DNA of 64,000 nucleotides, from NCBI RefSeq assembly GCF_002338065.1, contig NZ_DDHJ01000018.1:193873-257872 (forward strand), in the 5' to 3' direction. Of the stretch, positions 52,865 through 61,921 are shown piece after piece. Source of the stretch: Pseudomonas sp. UBA1879. Lineage in GTDB: Bacteria; Pseudomonadota; Gammaproteobacteria; Pseudomonadales; Pseudomonadaceae. The notes under the pieces were generated by a model that saw only the letters and a list, made by a program, of their open reading frames with translations, searched no databases and had not been told where the DNA came from. Position numbers and translations under genes: made by a program. The stretch's first letter is position 1, and every line of letters starts with the position of its first letter.

Positions 52865-53077
52865 TTACTCCGGGCGAACCTGAGCGGCTTGCATGCCCTT
52901 TTGGCCTTTCTCAGCCACGAAAGAGACAGTCTGGCCTTCTTTCAGGCTTTTGAAACCGTCGGATTCGATAGCCTTGAAGTGTACGAACAGGTCGTCACCG
53001 CCACCCTGTGGAGTGATAAAGCCGAAGCCTTTTTCATCGTTGAACCATTTTACGGTGCCGGTTTGGCGATTAGACAT
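52865..53077 (-). CDS. Cold-shock protein, CspA family
   Basis: The 70-residue RNA-chaperone fold has RNP1 KGFGFITP, RNP2 DLFVHF and GTVKWFNDEKG. It binds single-stranded nucleic acid and melts mRNA structure. GGAGATACACC precedes the ATG. The about 300-bp stretch upstream (53078-53374) probably carries the promoter and leader; no gene is credible there. Confidence 0.95.
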   Translation of the reverse strand: MSNRQTGTVKWFNDEKGFGFITPQGGGDDLFVHFKAIESDGFKSLKEGQTVSFVAEKGQKGMQAAQVRPE

Positions 53078-53374
53078 GGTGTATCTCCAGAAACATAATA
53101 TTCAGTAGTGCTGTGCTGCTCAGGCCAACTGGGCACACGGGGGCTATCATAGTCGAATTGTGTGGATGCTGGACTTTTTCGGTTAGAACTTTGCGTCAAT
53201 GCCGCAAATATATAGGAAGAATTCGCGTGGGATCAGCCGGTTCATCGGCGCTCAATCGGAGTCTCCCCATGCCTTCGAAGTGGCTGAAGCCCGCGAACGA
53301 CGAGGGCTTCAGAAGGTTGCGCATGGCATCGTCCACCCGATGCCTCTGACCCATGGCTGCCGAATGTAAATTTT

Positions 53375-53689
53375 TTATTTTTTGCCCTTGAGGCAGTTCT
53401 CACTCACGGCTTTTTGCAGTCGAGCGGTCATTTCGGTACTCGGAGGCGTCGTTGTGTCATTCAGCGATGCAATTTCCTTGTCCGAAAAATTCTTGTTGAT
53501 CTGCTGTGCGCCACACTCGCAGTGCGCCTTGACTGCATTGGTATCCATGCCGGGATTGTTTTGAGTTGCTGCGGCAGCGCATTCATTCATATAGGTGGTC
53601 TTGGTGTTCGCATCCATGGCGGCATGAGCGCTGAACGGGAGAGCCAGCGCCATGGGTGCGAGGAGGGCGGCAACACGTAGAAATGTCAT
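53375..53689 (-). CDS. Exported small Cys-containing protein
   Basis: The 104-residue protein has a signal peptide (MTFLRVAALLAPMALALPFS, cut near AHA) and a mature part with four Cys (NECAAAATQ, KAHCECGAQQ, SENCLKGKK) in a helical pattern. It is probably periplasmic and disulfide-bonded. The family is not recognised. AAGGAAACC precedes the ATG at 53689. Confidence 0.78.
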   Translation of the reverse strand: MTFLRVAALLAPMALALPFSAHAAMDANTKTTYMNECAAAATQNNPGMDTNAVKAHCECGAQQINKNFSDKEIASLNDTTTPPSTEMTARLQKAVSENCLKGKK

Positions 53690-54080
53690 GATGGTTTCCT
53701 TCTTGTCTATCGGCCCCATTGCCAAGGGCCTTTAACGGGGGTGTCAAATTATCTGACGACAGCGGGATATCGCAGTTCAGTTCGGACGATTCCCACTCTG
53801 TCAGTGGACGTGTTTTCGCCATAATCCGTCGCGGTCGGCCTGACGTAGAGCGGGTGGGCTGTGATAGCATGCGCGTCCTGCAGATTCGCTCGCGTCTCGC
53901 GGGTCAGGTTTCGTCCGTTGCGGACCTGTCATTTTGTACATTCCAGTCACTCTGGTTCGGTTGAATGGTTGGCCCTTGGGCTCCTGCCACTGTGAGGCAG
54001 GTACACCGCCGAATCGCGTACTGGCTCTATCCCAACCCACGTGACCTTTGGTAGGGGTCACCACTAGGAGAGGAGGCGCC
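53690..54080. other. Upstream region of thrS
   Basis: No gene is seen. A TGTGATAGCAT at about 53860 could be an extended -10 box, which would give a leader of about 200 nt before thrS. No T-box or clear attenuator was found. A leader of this size would allow ThrS autoregulation as in E. coli, but that is inference. Confidence 0.4.
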
Positions 54081-56003
54081 ATGCCAACTATTACTCTTCC
54101 CGACGGCAGTCAACGTTCTTTCGATCACCCGGTTTCCGTAGCCGAAGTCGCCGCGTCCATTGGCGCAGGCCTGGCCAAAGCCACCGTTGCCGGCAAGGTC
54201 AACGGTCAGTTGGTCGATGCCAGCGATCTGATCGACGCCGACGCGAGCCTGCAAATCATCACCCCCAAGGATCAGGAAGGCGTCGAGATCATTCGCCACT
54301 CCTGCGCACACCTCGTTGGTCACGCTGTCAAGCAGTTGTACCCGACCGCGAAGATGGTCATCGGTCCGGTCATCGATGATGGTTTCTATTACGATATCGC
54401 CTACGAGCGGCCATTCACCCCTGACGATCTCGCCGCCATTGAGCAGCGCATGCAACAGCTGATCGAGAAGGATTACGACGTCATCAAGAAAGTCACCCCG
54501 CGTGCTGAAGTCATTGAAGTCTTCAAGGCCCGCGGCGAGGATTACAAGCTGCGCCTGGTTGAGGACATGCCCAATGAAAAGGCCATGGGTCTCTACTACC
54601 ACGAGGAATACGTCGACATGTGCCGCGGTCCGCACGTGCCGAACACCCGCTTCCTCAAATCGTTCAAGCTGACCAAGCTCTCCGGTGCCTACTGGCGCGG
54701 TGATGCCAAAAATGAACAATTGCAACGAGTGTATGGCACGGCCTGGGCTGACAAGAAGCAGCTGGCTGCCTACATCCAGCGCATCGAGGAAGCCGAGAAG
54801 CGCGATCACCGCAAGATCGGTAAACGCCTTGGCTTGTTCCATACTCAGGAAGAAGCACCGGGGATGGTGTTCTGGCACCCGAACGGCTGGACCTTGTATC
54901 AGGTACTCGAGCAGTACATGCGCAAGACTCAGCGTGAAAACGGCTACCTCGAGATCAAGACGCCGCAAGTTGTCGATCGCTCCCTGTGGGAAAAGTCGGG
55001 TCATTGGGCGAACTATGCCGAAAACATGTTCACCACCGAATCGGAAAGCCGCGACTACGCCATCAAGCCGATGAACTGCCCTTGCCACGTGCAGGTGTTC
55101 AATCAGGGCCTGAAGAGCTACCGAGAGCTGCCGATGCGTCTGGCGGAATTCGGTGCCTGTCACCGGAATGAGCCATCAGGTGCGCTGCATGGCATCATGC
55201 GCGTGCGCGCGTTCACTCAGGACGACGCTCACATCTTCTGTACTGAAGAACAAATGCAGGCGGAATCCGCAGCCTTCATCAAGCTGACCATGGATGTGTA
55301 CGCTGACTTCGGCTTTAAAGACATCGAGATGAAGCTCTCCACTCGACCTGAAAAGCGGGTAGGGTCGGACGACCTATGGGACCGTGCTGAGTCCGCGTTA
55401 GCCGCAGCGCTCGATAGCGCAGGCCTGCCTTACGATCTGCAGCCGGGAGAGGGTGCGTTTTACGGTCCGAAAATTGAATTCTCTCTCAAGGATTGCTTGG
55501 GTCGTGTCTGGCAATGCGGTACATTGCAGCTCGATTTCAACCTGCCTATCCGTTTGGGCGCCGAATTCGTGTCGGAAGACAATGGGCGCAAACATCCGGT
55601 CATGTTGCACCGTGCAATTCTGGGTTCCTTTGAGCGTTTCATCGGCATTCTGATCGAGCACTACGAAGGTGCGTTCCCGGCGTGGCTTGCTCCTACTCAA
55701 GCAGTGATCATGAATATCACTGATAAACAGGCAGATTTTGCCCTTGACGTGGAAAAAACTCTGGCTGAAAGCGGGTTTCGTGCCAAGTCTGACTTGAGAA
55801 ATGAAAAGATCGGCTTTAAAATCCGCGAGCATACGTTGCTCAAGGTTCCCTATCTCCTCGTCATCGGGGATCGGGAGGTTGAAACGCAAACTGTCGCTGT
55901 GCGTACCCGTGAAGGCGCAGACCTTGGCTCAATGCCGGTCGCCCAATTTTCGGAGTTCCTCGCACAAGCGGTTTCCCGGCGTGGTCGCCAAGATTCGGAG
56001 TAA
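54081..56003 (+). CDS. thrS: Threonyl-tRNA synthetase
   Basis: The 640-residue class II synthetase has N-terminal TGS and editing domains (HSCAHLVGHAVKQLYPTAKM, YHEEYVDMCRGPHV) and the catalytic core: motif 2 (CHRNEPSGALHGIMRVRAF), zinc ligand in MNCPCHVQVF, and motif 3 (HPVMLHRAILGSFERFIGIL). The start is fixed by GGAGAGGAGG before ATG 54081. It heads the infC-rpmI-rplT-pheST operon. Confidence 0.98.
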   Translation: MPTITLPDGSQRSFDHPVSVAEVAASIGAGLAKATVAGKVNGQLVDASDLIDADASLQIITPKDQEGVEIIRHSCAHLVGHAVKQLYPTAKMVIGPVIDDGFYYDIAYERPFTPDDLAAIEQRMQQLIEKDYDVIKKVTPRAEVIEVFKARGEDYKLRLVEDMPNEKAMGLYYHEEYVDMCRGPHVPNTRFLKSFKLTKLSGAYWRGDAKNEQLQRVYGTAWADKKQLAAYIQRIEEAEKRDHRKIGKRLGLFHTQEEAPGMVFWHPNGWTLYQVLEQYMRKTQRENGYLEIKTPQVVDRSLWEKSGHWANYAENMFTTESESRDYAIKPMNCPCHVQVFNQGLKSYRELPMRLAEFGACHRNEPSGALHGIMRVRAFTQDDAHIFCTEEQMQAESAAFIKLTMDVYADFGFKDIEMKLSTRPEKRVGSDDLWDRAESALAAALDSAGLPYDLQPGEGAFYGPKIEFSLKDCLGRVWQCGTLQLDFNLPIRLGAEFVSEDNGRKHPVMLHRAILGSFERFIGILIEHYEGAFPAWLAPTQAVIMNITDKQADFALDVEKTLAESGFRAKSDLRNEKIGFKIREHTLLKVPYLLVIGDREVETQTVAVRTREGADLGSMPVAQFSEFLAQAVSRRGRQDSE

Positions 56004-56554
56004 TTATTATTAAGCGTGAAATGAGACAAGATAAACGAGCTGCACCGAAGGCCCCGATCAACGAGAATATCTCGGCACGCGAGGTTCGGTTAATTGGCGC
56101 TGACGGCGAGCAGATTGGCATCGTCTCGATTGATGAAGCGCTTCGTATTGCTGAGGAAGCCAAACTCGATTTGGTGGAGATTTCTGCCGACGCAGTGCCA
56201 CCTGTATGTCGCGTAATGGACTACGGCAAGCACATCTTCGAGAAGAAGAAGCAGGTCGCTGCGGCGAAGAAAAACCAGAAGCAAGTACAGATTAAAGAAA
56301 TCAAGTTTCGTCCAGGGACGGAGGAAGGGGATTACCAGGTAAAACTACGCAACCTGGTACGTTTCCTGAGTGACGGGGACAGGGCCAAGATATCCTTGAG
56401 ATTTCGCGGTCGTGAGATGGCCCACCAGGAGCTGGGGATGGAACTGTTGAAGCGGGTTGAAGGTGACCTGCTCGAATACGGTTCGGTCGAACAGCATCCT
56501 AAGATGGAAGGACGCCAACTGATCATGGTCATCGCCCCGAAAAAGAAGAAATAA
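56003..56554 (+). CDS. infC: Translation initiation factor IF-3, rare ATT start
   Basis: IF-3 stops 70S formation and checks the start codon. The body (PINENISAREVRLIGADGEQ, PPVCRVMDYGKH, GTEEGDYQVKLRNLVRFL, GMELLKRVEGDLLEYG) is complete. The codons before ATG 56021 read ATT ATT ATT AAG CGT GAA, and Pseudomonas IF-3 normally begins M-x-IKREM, so translation should start at an ATT (56003, 56006 or 56009), as in E. coli infC autoregulation. CGGAG lies at 55996. The 56003 start gives 183 residues and overlaps the thrS stop. Confidence 0.92.
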   Translation: MIIKREMRQDKRAAPKAPINENISAREVRLIGADGEQIGIVSIDEALRIAEEAKLDLVEISADAVPPVCRVMDYGKHIFEKKKQVAAAKKNQKQVQIKEIKFRPGTEEGDYQVKLRNLVRFLSDGDRAKISLRFRGREMAHQELGMELLKRVEGDLLEYGSVEQHPKMEGRQLIMVIAPKKKK

Positions 56555-56614
56555 CCACCAGGGCACGGCAGGCCTTGCGGTTATGTTTATCAACTGAATG
56601 CGGAGTATCCGAAC

Positions 56615-56809
56615 ATGCCAAAGATGAAGACTAAAAGTGGTGCAGCTAAGCGGTTTCTGAAAACCGCGAATGGCATCAAGCACAAGCACGCTTTCAAGAG
56701 CCACATCCTGACCAAAATGTCGACCAAGCGTAAGCGTCAACTGCGCGGAAGCAGCCTGCTGCATCCGTCTGACGTCGCGAAAGTCGAGCGCATGCTGCGC
56801 CTTCGTTAA
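56615..56809 (+). CDS. rpmI: 50S ribosomal protein L35
   Basis: The 64-residue highly basic ribosomal protein has PKMKTKSGAAKRFLKT, HKHAFKSHILTKMSTKRKRQ and a C-terminal VERMLRLR. It follows infC by 60 nt and precedes rplT. Confidence 0.97.
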   Translation: MPKMKTKSGAAKRFLKTANGIKHKHAFKSHILTKMSTKRKRQLRGSSLLHPSDVAKVERMLRLR

Positions 56810-56837
56810 TTTTGATCAAGAATAGAGGAAGTAACTC

Positions 56838-57194
56838 ATGGCTCGTGTAAAGCGTGGCGTCATTGCCCGTAAGCGTCACAAAAAAATTCTGAAACTTGCT
56901 AAAGGCTACTACGGCGCGCGTTCACGCGTATTCCGTGTTGCCAAGCAAGCGGTAATCAAGGCTGGCCAATACGCCTACCGTGACCGTCGTCAGAAAAAAC
57001 GTCAGTTCCGCGCTCTGTGGATCGCTCGTATCAACGCTGGTGCGCGTATCAACGGTCTGTCCTACAGCCGTTTCATCGCTGGCCTGAAAAAAGCGTCGAT
57101 CGAAATCGACCGTAAGGTTCTGGCTGATCTGGCAGTGAACGAAAAAGCGGCGTTTGCTGCGATTGTCGAGAAAGCTAAAGCCACTCTGGCCTAA
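56838..57194 (+). CDS. rplT: 50S ribosomal protein L20
   Basis: The 118-residue basic protein has ARVKRGVIARKRHKKILKLA, RVAKQAVIKAGQYAYRDRR and FRALWIARINAGARINGLS. L20 assembles early on 23S rRNA and represses its own operon in E. coli. GAGGAAGT precedes the ATG. Confidence 0.98.
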   Translation: MARVKRGVIARKRHKKILKLAKGYYGARSRVFRVAKQAVIKAGQYAYRDRRQKKRQFRALWIARINAGARINGLSYSRFIAGLKKASIEIDRKVLADLAVNEKAAFAAIVEKAKATLA

Positions 57195-57206
57195 GTCCCC
57201 GACAAT

Positions 57207-57230
57207 CACCGGGCTCTTTGGGGCCCGGTG
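57207..57230 (+). other. Hairpin after rplT
   Basis: A perfect 8-bp stem CACCGGGC / GCCCGGTG with loop TCTTTGGG and no T-run, directly before the terminator at 57244. Confidence 0.6.
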
Positions 57231-57243
57231 TTAAACGTCTTAA

Positions 57244-57280
57244 ATAGGGGAAGAGCCTTGTAAGCTCTTCCCCTATTTTG
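57244..57280 (+). terminator. Perfect terminator between rplT and pheS
   Basis: The 13-bp perfect stem ATAGGGGAAGAGC / GCTCTTCCCCTAT, loop CTTGTAA and TTTT form an intrinsic terminator only 16 nt before the pheS ATG. Partial termination or attenuation of pheST transcription is therefore likely. Confidence 0.85.
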
Positions 57281-57296
57281 TATCTGGAGTCTGTAC

Positions 57297-58313
57297 ATGG
57301 AAAACCTGGACGCGCTGGTCTCTCAAGCACTTGAGGCTGTGCAAAGCGCCGAAGATATCAATGCCCTGGAGCAAATCCGGGTTAATTACCTTGGCAAGAA
57401 AGGCGAATTGACCCAGGTGATGAAGACCTTGGGCAATCTGCCGGCCGAAGAGCGCCCGCAGGTAGGCGCGCTGATCAACGTCGCCAAGGAGCGTGTCACA
57501 GAGGTCCTCAATGCACGCAAGGCGTCCTTCGAGGAAGAGAATCTCGCCGCCAAACTTGCCGCCGAATCCATCGACGTAACGTTGCCCGGCCGCGGACAGA
57601 CCACCGGCGGTCTGCACCCGGTCACCCGCACGTTGGAGCGTATTGAACAGTTTTTCACTCATATTGGTTACGGCATCGCCGAAGGCCCTGAGGTGGAAGA
57701 CGATTACCACAACTTCGAAGCGCTCAACATCCCAGGCCATCACCCGGCCCGGTCGATGCACGACACCTTCTATTTCAACGCCAACATGCTGCTGCGCACT
57801 CATACCTCGCCGGTACAGGTCCGCACCATGGAAGCGAACAAGCCGCCGATCCGCATCGTCTGCCCAGGCCGTGTGTATCGCAGCGACTCTGATATCACTC
57901 ACTCCCCGATGTTCCATCAGGTGGAAGGCCTGTTGGTTGACCGCGATATCAACTTCGCGGACTTGAAAGGCACCATCGAGGAGTTTCTGCGCGTGTTCTT
58001 TGAAAAAGAACTGGCAGTGCGTTTCCGTCCTTCCTATTTCCCGTTCACCGAGCCATCCGCAGAAGTCGACATGGAGTGCGTGATGTGCAGCGGGAAGGGC
58101 TGCCGCGTCTGCAAACAGACCGGCTGGCTGGAAGTGATGGGCTGCGGCATGGTCCACCCGAACGTGCTGCGCATGTCCGGCATCGACCCGGAAGAGTTCC
58201 AGGGTTTTGCTTTTGGCATGGGCGCGGAGCGCTTGGCCATGCTGCGTTACGGCGTCAATGACTTACGCCTGTTCTTCGACAACGACTTACGGTTCCTCGC
58301 GCAATTTCGCTAG
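57297..58313 (+). CDS. pheS: Phenylalanyl-tRNA synthetase, alpha subunit
   Basis: The 338-residue class II catalytic subunit has an N-terminal coiled coil (about 1-80), motif 1 GLHPVTRTLERIEQFF, motif 2 (RTMEANKPPIRIVCPGRVYR, DSDITHSPMFHQVEGLLV) and motif 3 (GFAFGMGAERLAMLRYGV). The Phe-binding FGMGAER region carries the usual Ala. ATG 57297 follows a hairpin. Confidence 0.98.
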   Translation: MENLDALVSQALEAVQSAEDINALEQIRVNYLGKKGELTQVMKTLGNLPAEERPQVGALINVAKERVTEVLNARKASFEEENLAAKLAAESIDVTLPGRGQTTGGLHPVTRTLERIEQFFTHIGYGIAEGPEVEDDYHNFEALNIPGHHPARSMHDTFYFNANMLLRTHTSPVQVRTMEANKPPIRIVCPGRVYRSDSDITHSPMFHQVEGLLVDRDINFADLKGTIEEFLRVFFEKELAVRFRPSYFPFTEPSAEVDMECVMCSGKGCRVCKQTGWLEVMGCGMVHPNVLRMSGIDPEEFQGFAFGMGAERLAMLRYGVNDLRLFFDNDLRFLAQFR

Positions 58314-58345
58314 GTCGCCCGTCACGAACTTTTTAGGAGAGCAGG

Positions 58346-60727
58346 ATGAAATTCAGTGAACAATGGTTGCGCGGCTGGGTAAGCCCGCAGGTTTCCCGTG
58401 ACGAGTTGGTTGCCCGACTGTCGATGGCCGGTCTGGAGGTCGATAGCGTGACCCCGGCGGCCGGTATTTTCAGCGGTGTTGTGGTCGGTGAGGTGCTGAG
58501 CACCGAGCAGCACCCGGACGCTGACAAGCTGCGTGTCTGTCAGGTCAGCAATGGCTCGGAAACGTTTCAGGTGGTCTGCGGTGCACCCAACGTGCGCCCG
58601 GGCCTGAAGATTCCCTTCGCCATGATCGGCGCACAATTGCCGGGCGACTTCAAGATCAAGAAGGCCAAGCTGCGCGGTGTCGAGTCCAACGGCATGCTGT
58701 GTTCGCAATCCGAGCTGCAGGTCGGCGAAGGCAACGACGGTCTGATGGAGCTGCCGGTCGATGCACCGGTTGGCAAGGATTTTCGTGACTATCTCGAACT
58801 GGACGATGCCAGCATTGAAGTCGACCTGACGCCGAACCGTGGCGATTGCCTGTCCGTTGCGGGCCTGGCCCGTGAAGTGGGCGCGCTCTACGACGCCAAG
58901 GTCACGCGTCCGCAGGTCGACGTGGTTCCAGCCGTTCACGATGAAGCGCGCTCGGTGGAGGTGCTCGCGCCCGCCGCATGCCCCCGTTATCTGGGTCGTG
59001 TCATTCGTAATGTGGATCTGTCGCGTCCGACGCCCCTGTGGATGGTCGAGCGCCTGCGGCGTTCTGAAGTGCGGAGCATCGATGCTGCCGTTGACATCAC
59101 CAACTACGTGATGCTCGAGCTGGGTCAGCCATTGCACGCCTTCGACCTCGCCGAGATCAACGGTGGTATCCGCGTTCGCATGGCGGAAGAAGGTGAAAAG
59201 CTGGTTCTGCTGGACGGTCAGGAAGTCAGCTTGCGCGCAGACACCTTGGTGATCGCCGACCATCAGCGCGCCCTGGCAATCGCAGGGGTGATGGGGGGCG
59301 AGCACAGCGGCGTGAACACCGCGACGACTCGCGACATTTTTCTCGAAAGCGCATTCTTCGATCAGATTGCCGTCGCTGGCAAGGCTCGCTCTTACGGCCT
59401 GCACACCGATGCTTCGCATCGTTATGAGCGCGGTGTCGATTGGCAGCTCGCCCGTGAAGCCATGGAGCGCGCCACCGGCCTGTTGCTGGAAATCACAGGC
59501 GGGGAAGCGGGACCGATCACTGAAGCCGTTAGCGAACAGCACTTGCCAACGATTGCGCCAGTCATTTTGCGCGCCGACCGTATCGAGCAGATGTTGGGCA
59601 TGACCCTGGACGCCGCCGAAGTGGAGCGTCTGCTCACGGCATTGGGTCTGCAGGTGTCTACCGAGGCAGCCGGCCAATGGCGCGTTGAAGTGCCCAGTCA
59701 CCGTTTTGACATCAGCCTGGAAGTCGATCTGATCGAAGAGCTGGCCCGTCTTTACGGCTACAACCGTCTGCCGGTGCGTTACCCGCAGGCGCGTCTGGCG
59801 CCTCAAGCCCGCCCCGAGGCCCGCGGCGATCTGCCTGCGCTGCGTCGTTTGCTGGTTGCTCGCGGATATCAGGAAGCGATCACTTACAGCTTCATCGATC
59901 AGAAATGGTTCGAGCTGTTCAATCCCGGTGTTGAACCGCTATTGCTGGCCAACCCGATTTCCGCTGACATGGCGGCGATGCGCTCGTCGCTGTGGCCGGG
60001 TTTGGTCAAAGTGTTGCAGCATAACCTCAACCGCCAGCAGGACCGGGTGCGCCTTTTCGAGAGCGGCCTGCGTTTCGTCGGTCAACTGGAAGGTTTGAAG
60101 CAAGAGCCCATGCTCGCGGGTGTGATTTGCGGCAGCCGCTTGCCGGAAGGATGGGCGCAAGGGCGGGATGCCGTGGACTTTTTCGACGTCAAGGCTGACG
60201 TAGAAGCGATACTCGGTTTTGCGGGTGCGCTGGATGACTTCCGTTTCGTACCAGGCAATCATCCTGCACTTCATCCTGGGCAAACAGCCCGAATTGAACG
60301 CGATGGTCGCGAGGTCGGTTTCATCGGTGCACTGCATCCGGAGCTGGTGAAGACACTAGGGTTGGACCGCGCGGTGTTCGTTTTTGAGCTGGTCATGGCG
60401 GATGTGGTCGAAGGGCGTTTGCCGAAATTCCACGAATTGTCCCGCTTTCCAGAGGTCCGGCGTGACCTGGCGTTGCTGGCGGACCGCGAGGTTGCAGCGA
60501 CCGCTGTACTGGACGTTATTCGTGAAAATGCAGGGGAATGGCTTACAGACCTAAGGCTCTTTGATGTCTATCAGGGTAAAGGCATTGATCCGCATAGAAA
60601 AAGCCTTGCCGTTGGCTTGACCTGGCAACATCCATCGCGCACTCTTACCGACGATGAGGTAAACGCTTCGACGCAGCAAATTCTCACCTCGCTAGAGGAA
60701 AGGTTAAACGCCACGTTAAGGAAGTAG
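58346..60727 (+). CDS. pheT: Phenylalanyl-tRNA synthetase, beta subunit
   Basis: The 793-residue subunit has an OB-fold/EMAP domain (VGEVLSTEQHPDADKLRVCQV, about 45-150), the B3/4 editing domain, B5 (EVPSHRFDISLEVDLIEELA) and a C-terminal ferredoxin-like anticodon-binding domain (FPEVRRDLALLADREV, SLAVGLTWQHPSRTLTDDEV). AGGAGAGCAGG precedes the ATG. Confidence 0.98.
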   Translation: MKFSEQWLRGWVSPQVSRDELVARLSMAGLEVDSVTPAAGIFSGVVVGEVLSTEQHPDADKLRVCQVSNGSETFQVVCGAPNVRPGLKIPFAMIGAQLPGDFKIKKAKLRGVESNGMLCSQSELQVGEGNDGLMELPVDAPVGKDFRDYLELDDASIEVDLTPNRGDCLSVAGLAREVGALYDAKVTRPQVDVVPAVHDEARSVEVLAPAACPRYLGRVIRNVDLSRPTPLWMVERLRRSEVRSIDAAVDITNYVMLELGQPLHAFDLAEINGGIRVRMAEEGEKLVLLDGQEVSLRADTLVIADHQRALAIAGVMGGEHSGVNTATTRDIFLESAFFDQIAVAGKARSYGLHTDASHRYERGVDWQLAREAMERATGLLLEITGGEAGPITEAVSEQHLPTIAPVILRADRIEQMLGMTLDAAEVERLLTALGLQVSTEAAGQWRVEVPSHRFDISLEVDLIEELARLYGYNRLPVRYPQARLAPQARPEARGDLPALRRLLVARGYQEAITYSFIDQKWFELFNPGVEPLLLANPISADMAAMRSSLWPGLVKVLQHNLNRQQDRVRLFESGLRFVGQLEGLKQEPMLAGVICGSRLPEGWAQGRDAVDFFDVKADVEAILGFAGALDDFRFVPGNHPALHPGQTARIERDGREVGFIGALHPELVKTLGLDRAVFVFELVMADVVEGRLPKFHELSRFPEVRRDLALLADREVAATAVLDVIRENAGEWLTDLRLFDVYQGKGIDPHRKSLAVGLTWQHPSRTLTDDEVNASTQQILTSLEERLNATLRK

Positions 60728-60730
60728 CGT

Positions 60731-61033
60731 ATGGGGGCTCTGACGAAAGCTGAGATGGCCGAACGTCTGTACGAAGAGCTAGGCCTGAACAAACGAGAAG
60801 CCAAGGAACTGGTTGAGCTGTTCTTTGAGGAAATCAGGCACGCTCTGGAGGATAATCAGCAGGTCAAATTGTCCGGATTCGGCAATTTTGACCTGCGAGA
60901 TAAACGTCAGCGACCGGGTCGAAATCCCAAAACAGGGGAAGAAATTCCGATTACGGCTCGCCGTGTGGTCACCTTTCGCCCAGGGCAGAAATTGAAGGCC
61001 CGAGTTGAGGCATATGCTGGAACCAAGTCATAA
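60731..61033 (+). CDS. ihfA: Integration host factor alpha subunit
   Basis: The 100-residue DNA-bending protein has MGALTKAEMAERLYEELGLN, the beta-ribbon FGNFDLRDKRQRPGRNPKTG with the intercalating Pro, and ITARRVVTFRPGQKLK. It follows pheT by 3 bp and overlaps the MerR gene by 20 bp. Confidence 0.97.
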   Translation: MGALTKAEMAERLYEELGLNKREAKELVELFFEEIRHALEDNQQVKLSGFGNFDLRDKRQRPGRNPKTGEEIPITARRVVTFRPGQKLKARVEAYAGTKS

Positions 61034-61370
61034 CGACGAGCTACCGCCTATCCCTGGCAAACGCTACTTCACCATTGGTGAAGTCAGCGAGCTCTGCGCG
61101 GTGAAACCGCACGTTTTGCGTTATTGGGAGCAGGAGTTTCCTCAGCTCAACCCGGTCAAGCGCCGCGGGAATCGTCGGTATTACCAGCGACAGGACGTCC
61201 TGATGATCCGACAGATACGCGCGTTGCTCTACGACCAGGGCTTCACGATCGGTGGGGCGCGTCTCCGGATGTCCAGCGATGAGGTCAAGGACGATTCCCT
61301 GCAATACAAGCAGTTGATCAAGCAGATGATCACAGAGTTGGAAGACGTGCTCATCGTGCTACGGAAGTAG
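61014..61370 (+). CDS. MerR-family regulator downstream of ihfA
   Basis: The 118-residue regulator has the N-terminal wHTH KRYFTIGEVSELCAVKPHVL, RYWEQEFPQLNPVKRRGNRR and YYQRQDVLMIRQIRALLYDQ, then a short dimerisation helix ending EDVLIVLRK. It lacks a metal- or drug-binding C-terminus. This gene is a fixed partner of ihfA in proteobacteria. ATG 61014 follows TGAGG; its role is not established. Confidence 0.93.
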   Translation: MLEPSHNDELPPIPGKRYFTIGEVSELCAVKPHVLRYWEQEFPQLNPVKRRGNRRYYQRQDVLMIRQIRALLYDQGFTIGGARLRMSSDEVKDDSLQYKQLIKQMITELEDVLIVLRK

Positions 61371-61459
61371 ATCGATGACTCAAAATACTTCCATCATTCA
61401 AATGCTTAGGGTATATTCCTCGACGCTTCCGCAAGAAGCCCAACAGATACACGCCTAGT

Positions 61460-61536
61460 CGGGGCGTAGCGCAGTCCGGTAGCGCACTAGCATGGGGTGC
61501 TAGGGGTCGAGTGTTCGAATCACTCCGTCCCGACCA
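61460..61536 (+). tRNA. tRNA-Pro (GGG anticodon)
   Basis: The 77-nt cloverleaf has acceptor arm CGGGGCG/CGTCCCG, D-arm GCGCAGTCCGGTAGCGC, anticodon loop with GGG (stem CTAGC/GCTAG), T-loop GTTCGAATC and an encoded CCA end. It follows the ihfA-merR operon, a conserved pseudomonad position. Confidence 0.98.
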
Positions 61537-61552
61537 TATATTTCAATGACTT

Positions 61553-61582
61553 AGCCCGATCTTCTCAGATTGGGCTTTTTCA
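61553..61582 (+). terminator. Terminator after tRNA-Pro
   Basis: The stem AGCCCGATCT / AGATTGGGCT, loop TCTC and a run of T (TTTTTCA) form a typical intrinsic terminator. Confidence 0.92.
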
Positions 61583-61648
61583 TTTATAGGGCTTTTTAAG
61601 TGGAGTCTCATTGAGCTTCAGGAACCCGCAGCCCGACCCGCCCCGGCA

Positions 61649-61918
61649 TCAATCAGCCGACATGAGTCCTATATGCGTGCAGTCGAGTTCCTCTAATTTA
61701 GCCTGAACGGCATCGTCGAAGATGATGTAAAGCGCCTCGATGTCCGCCGAGCGCAGTTTTTTGGCTTTCTCCTGGCTGACGATGAACGCGATCTGCATCT
61801 GTGCCTCGCGTTCGATCGCTTCTTTGTCGCTCGCCGCATTCAATGCACGCACCAGGTCGTCAATGTCCCCTCGAGTCGATTTTGGGAGTCGGAGCGCGTC
61901 AATTCGTTCTTGCAGCAT
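61649..61918 (-). CDS. Hypothetical helical protein, second gene of a LexA-boxed pair
   Basis: This soluble 89-residue protein is highly charged and helical (MLQERIDALRLPKSTRGDID, DKEAIEREAQMQIAFIVSQE, KAKKLRSADIEALYIIFDDA) and may form a coiled coil. No family is recognised. AAGGACTGATTC precedes the ATG, and it starts 3 nt after the stop of the upstream gene, so the two are co-transcribed from the LexA-boxed promoter. Confidence 0.8.
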   Translation of the reverse strand: MLQERIDALRLPKSTRGDIDDLVRALNAASDKEAIEREAQMQIAFIVSQEKAKKLRSADIEALYIIFDDAVQAKLEELDCTHIGLMSAD

Positions 61919-61921
61919 GAA

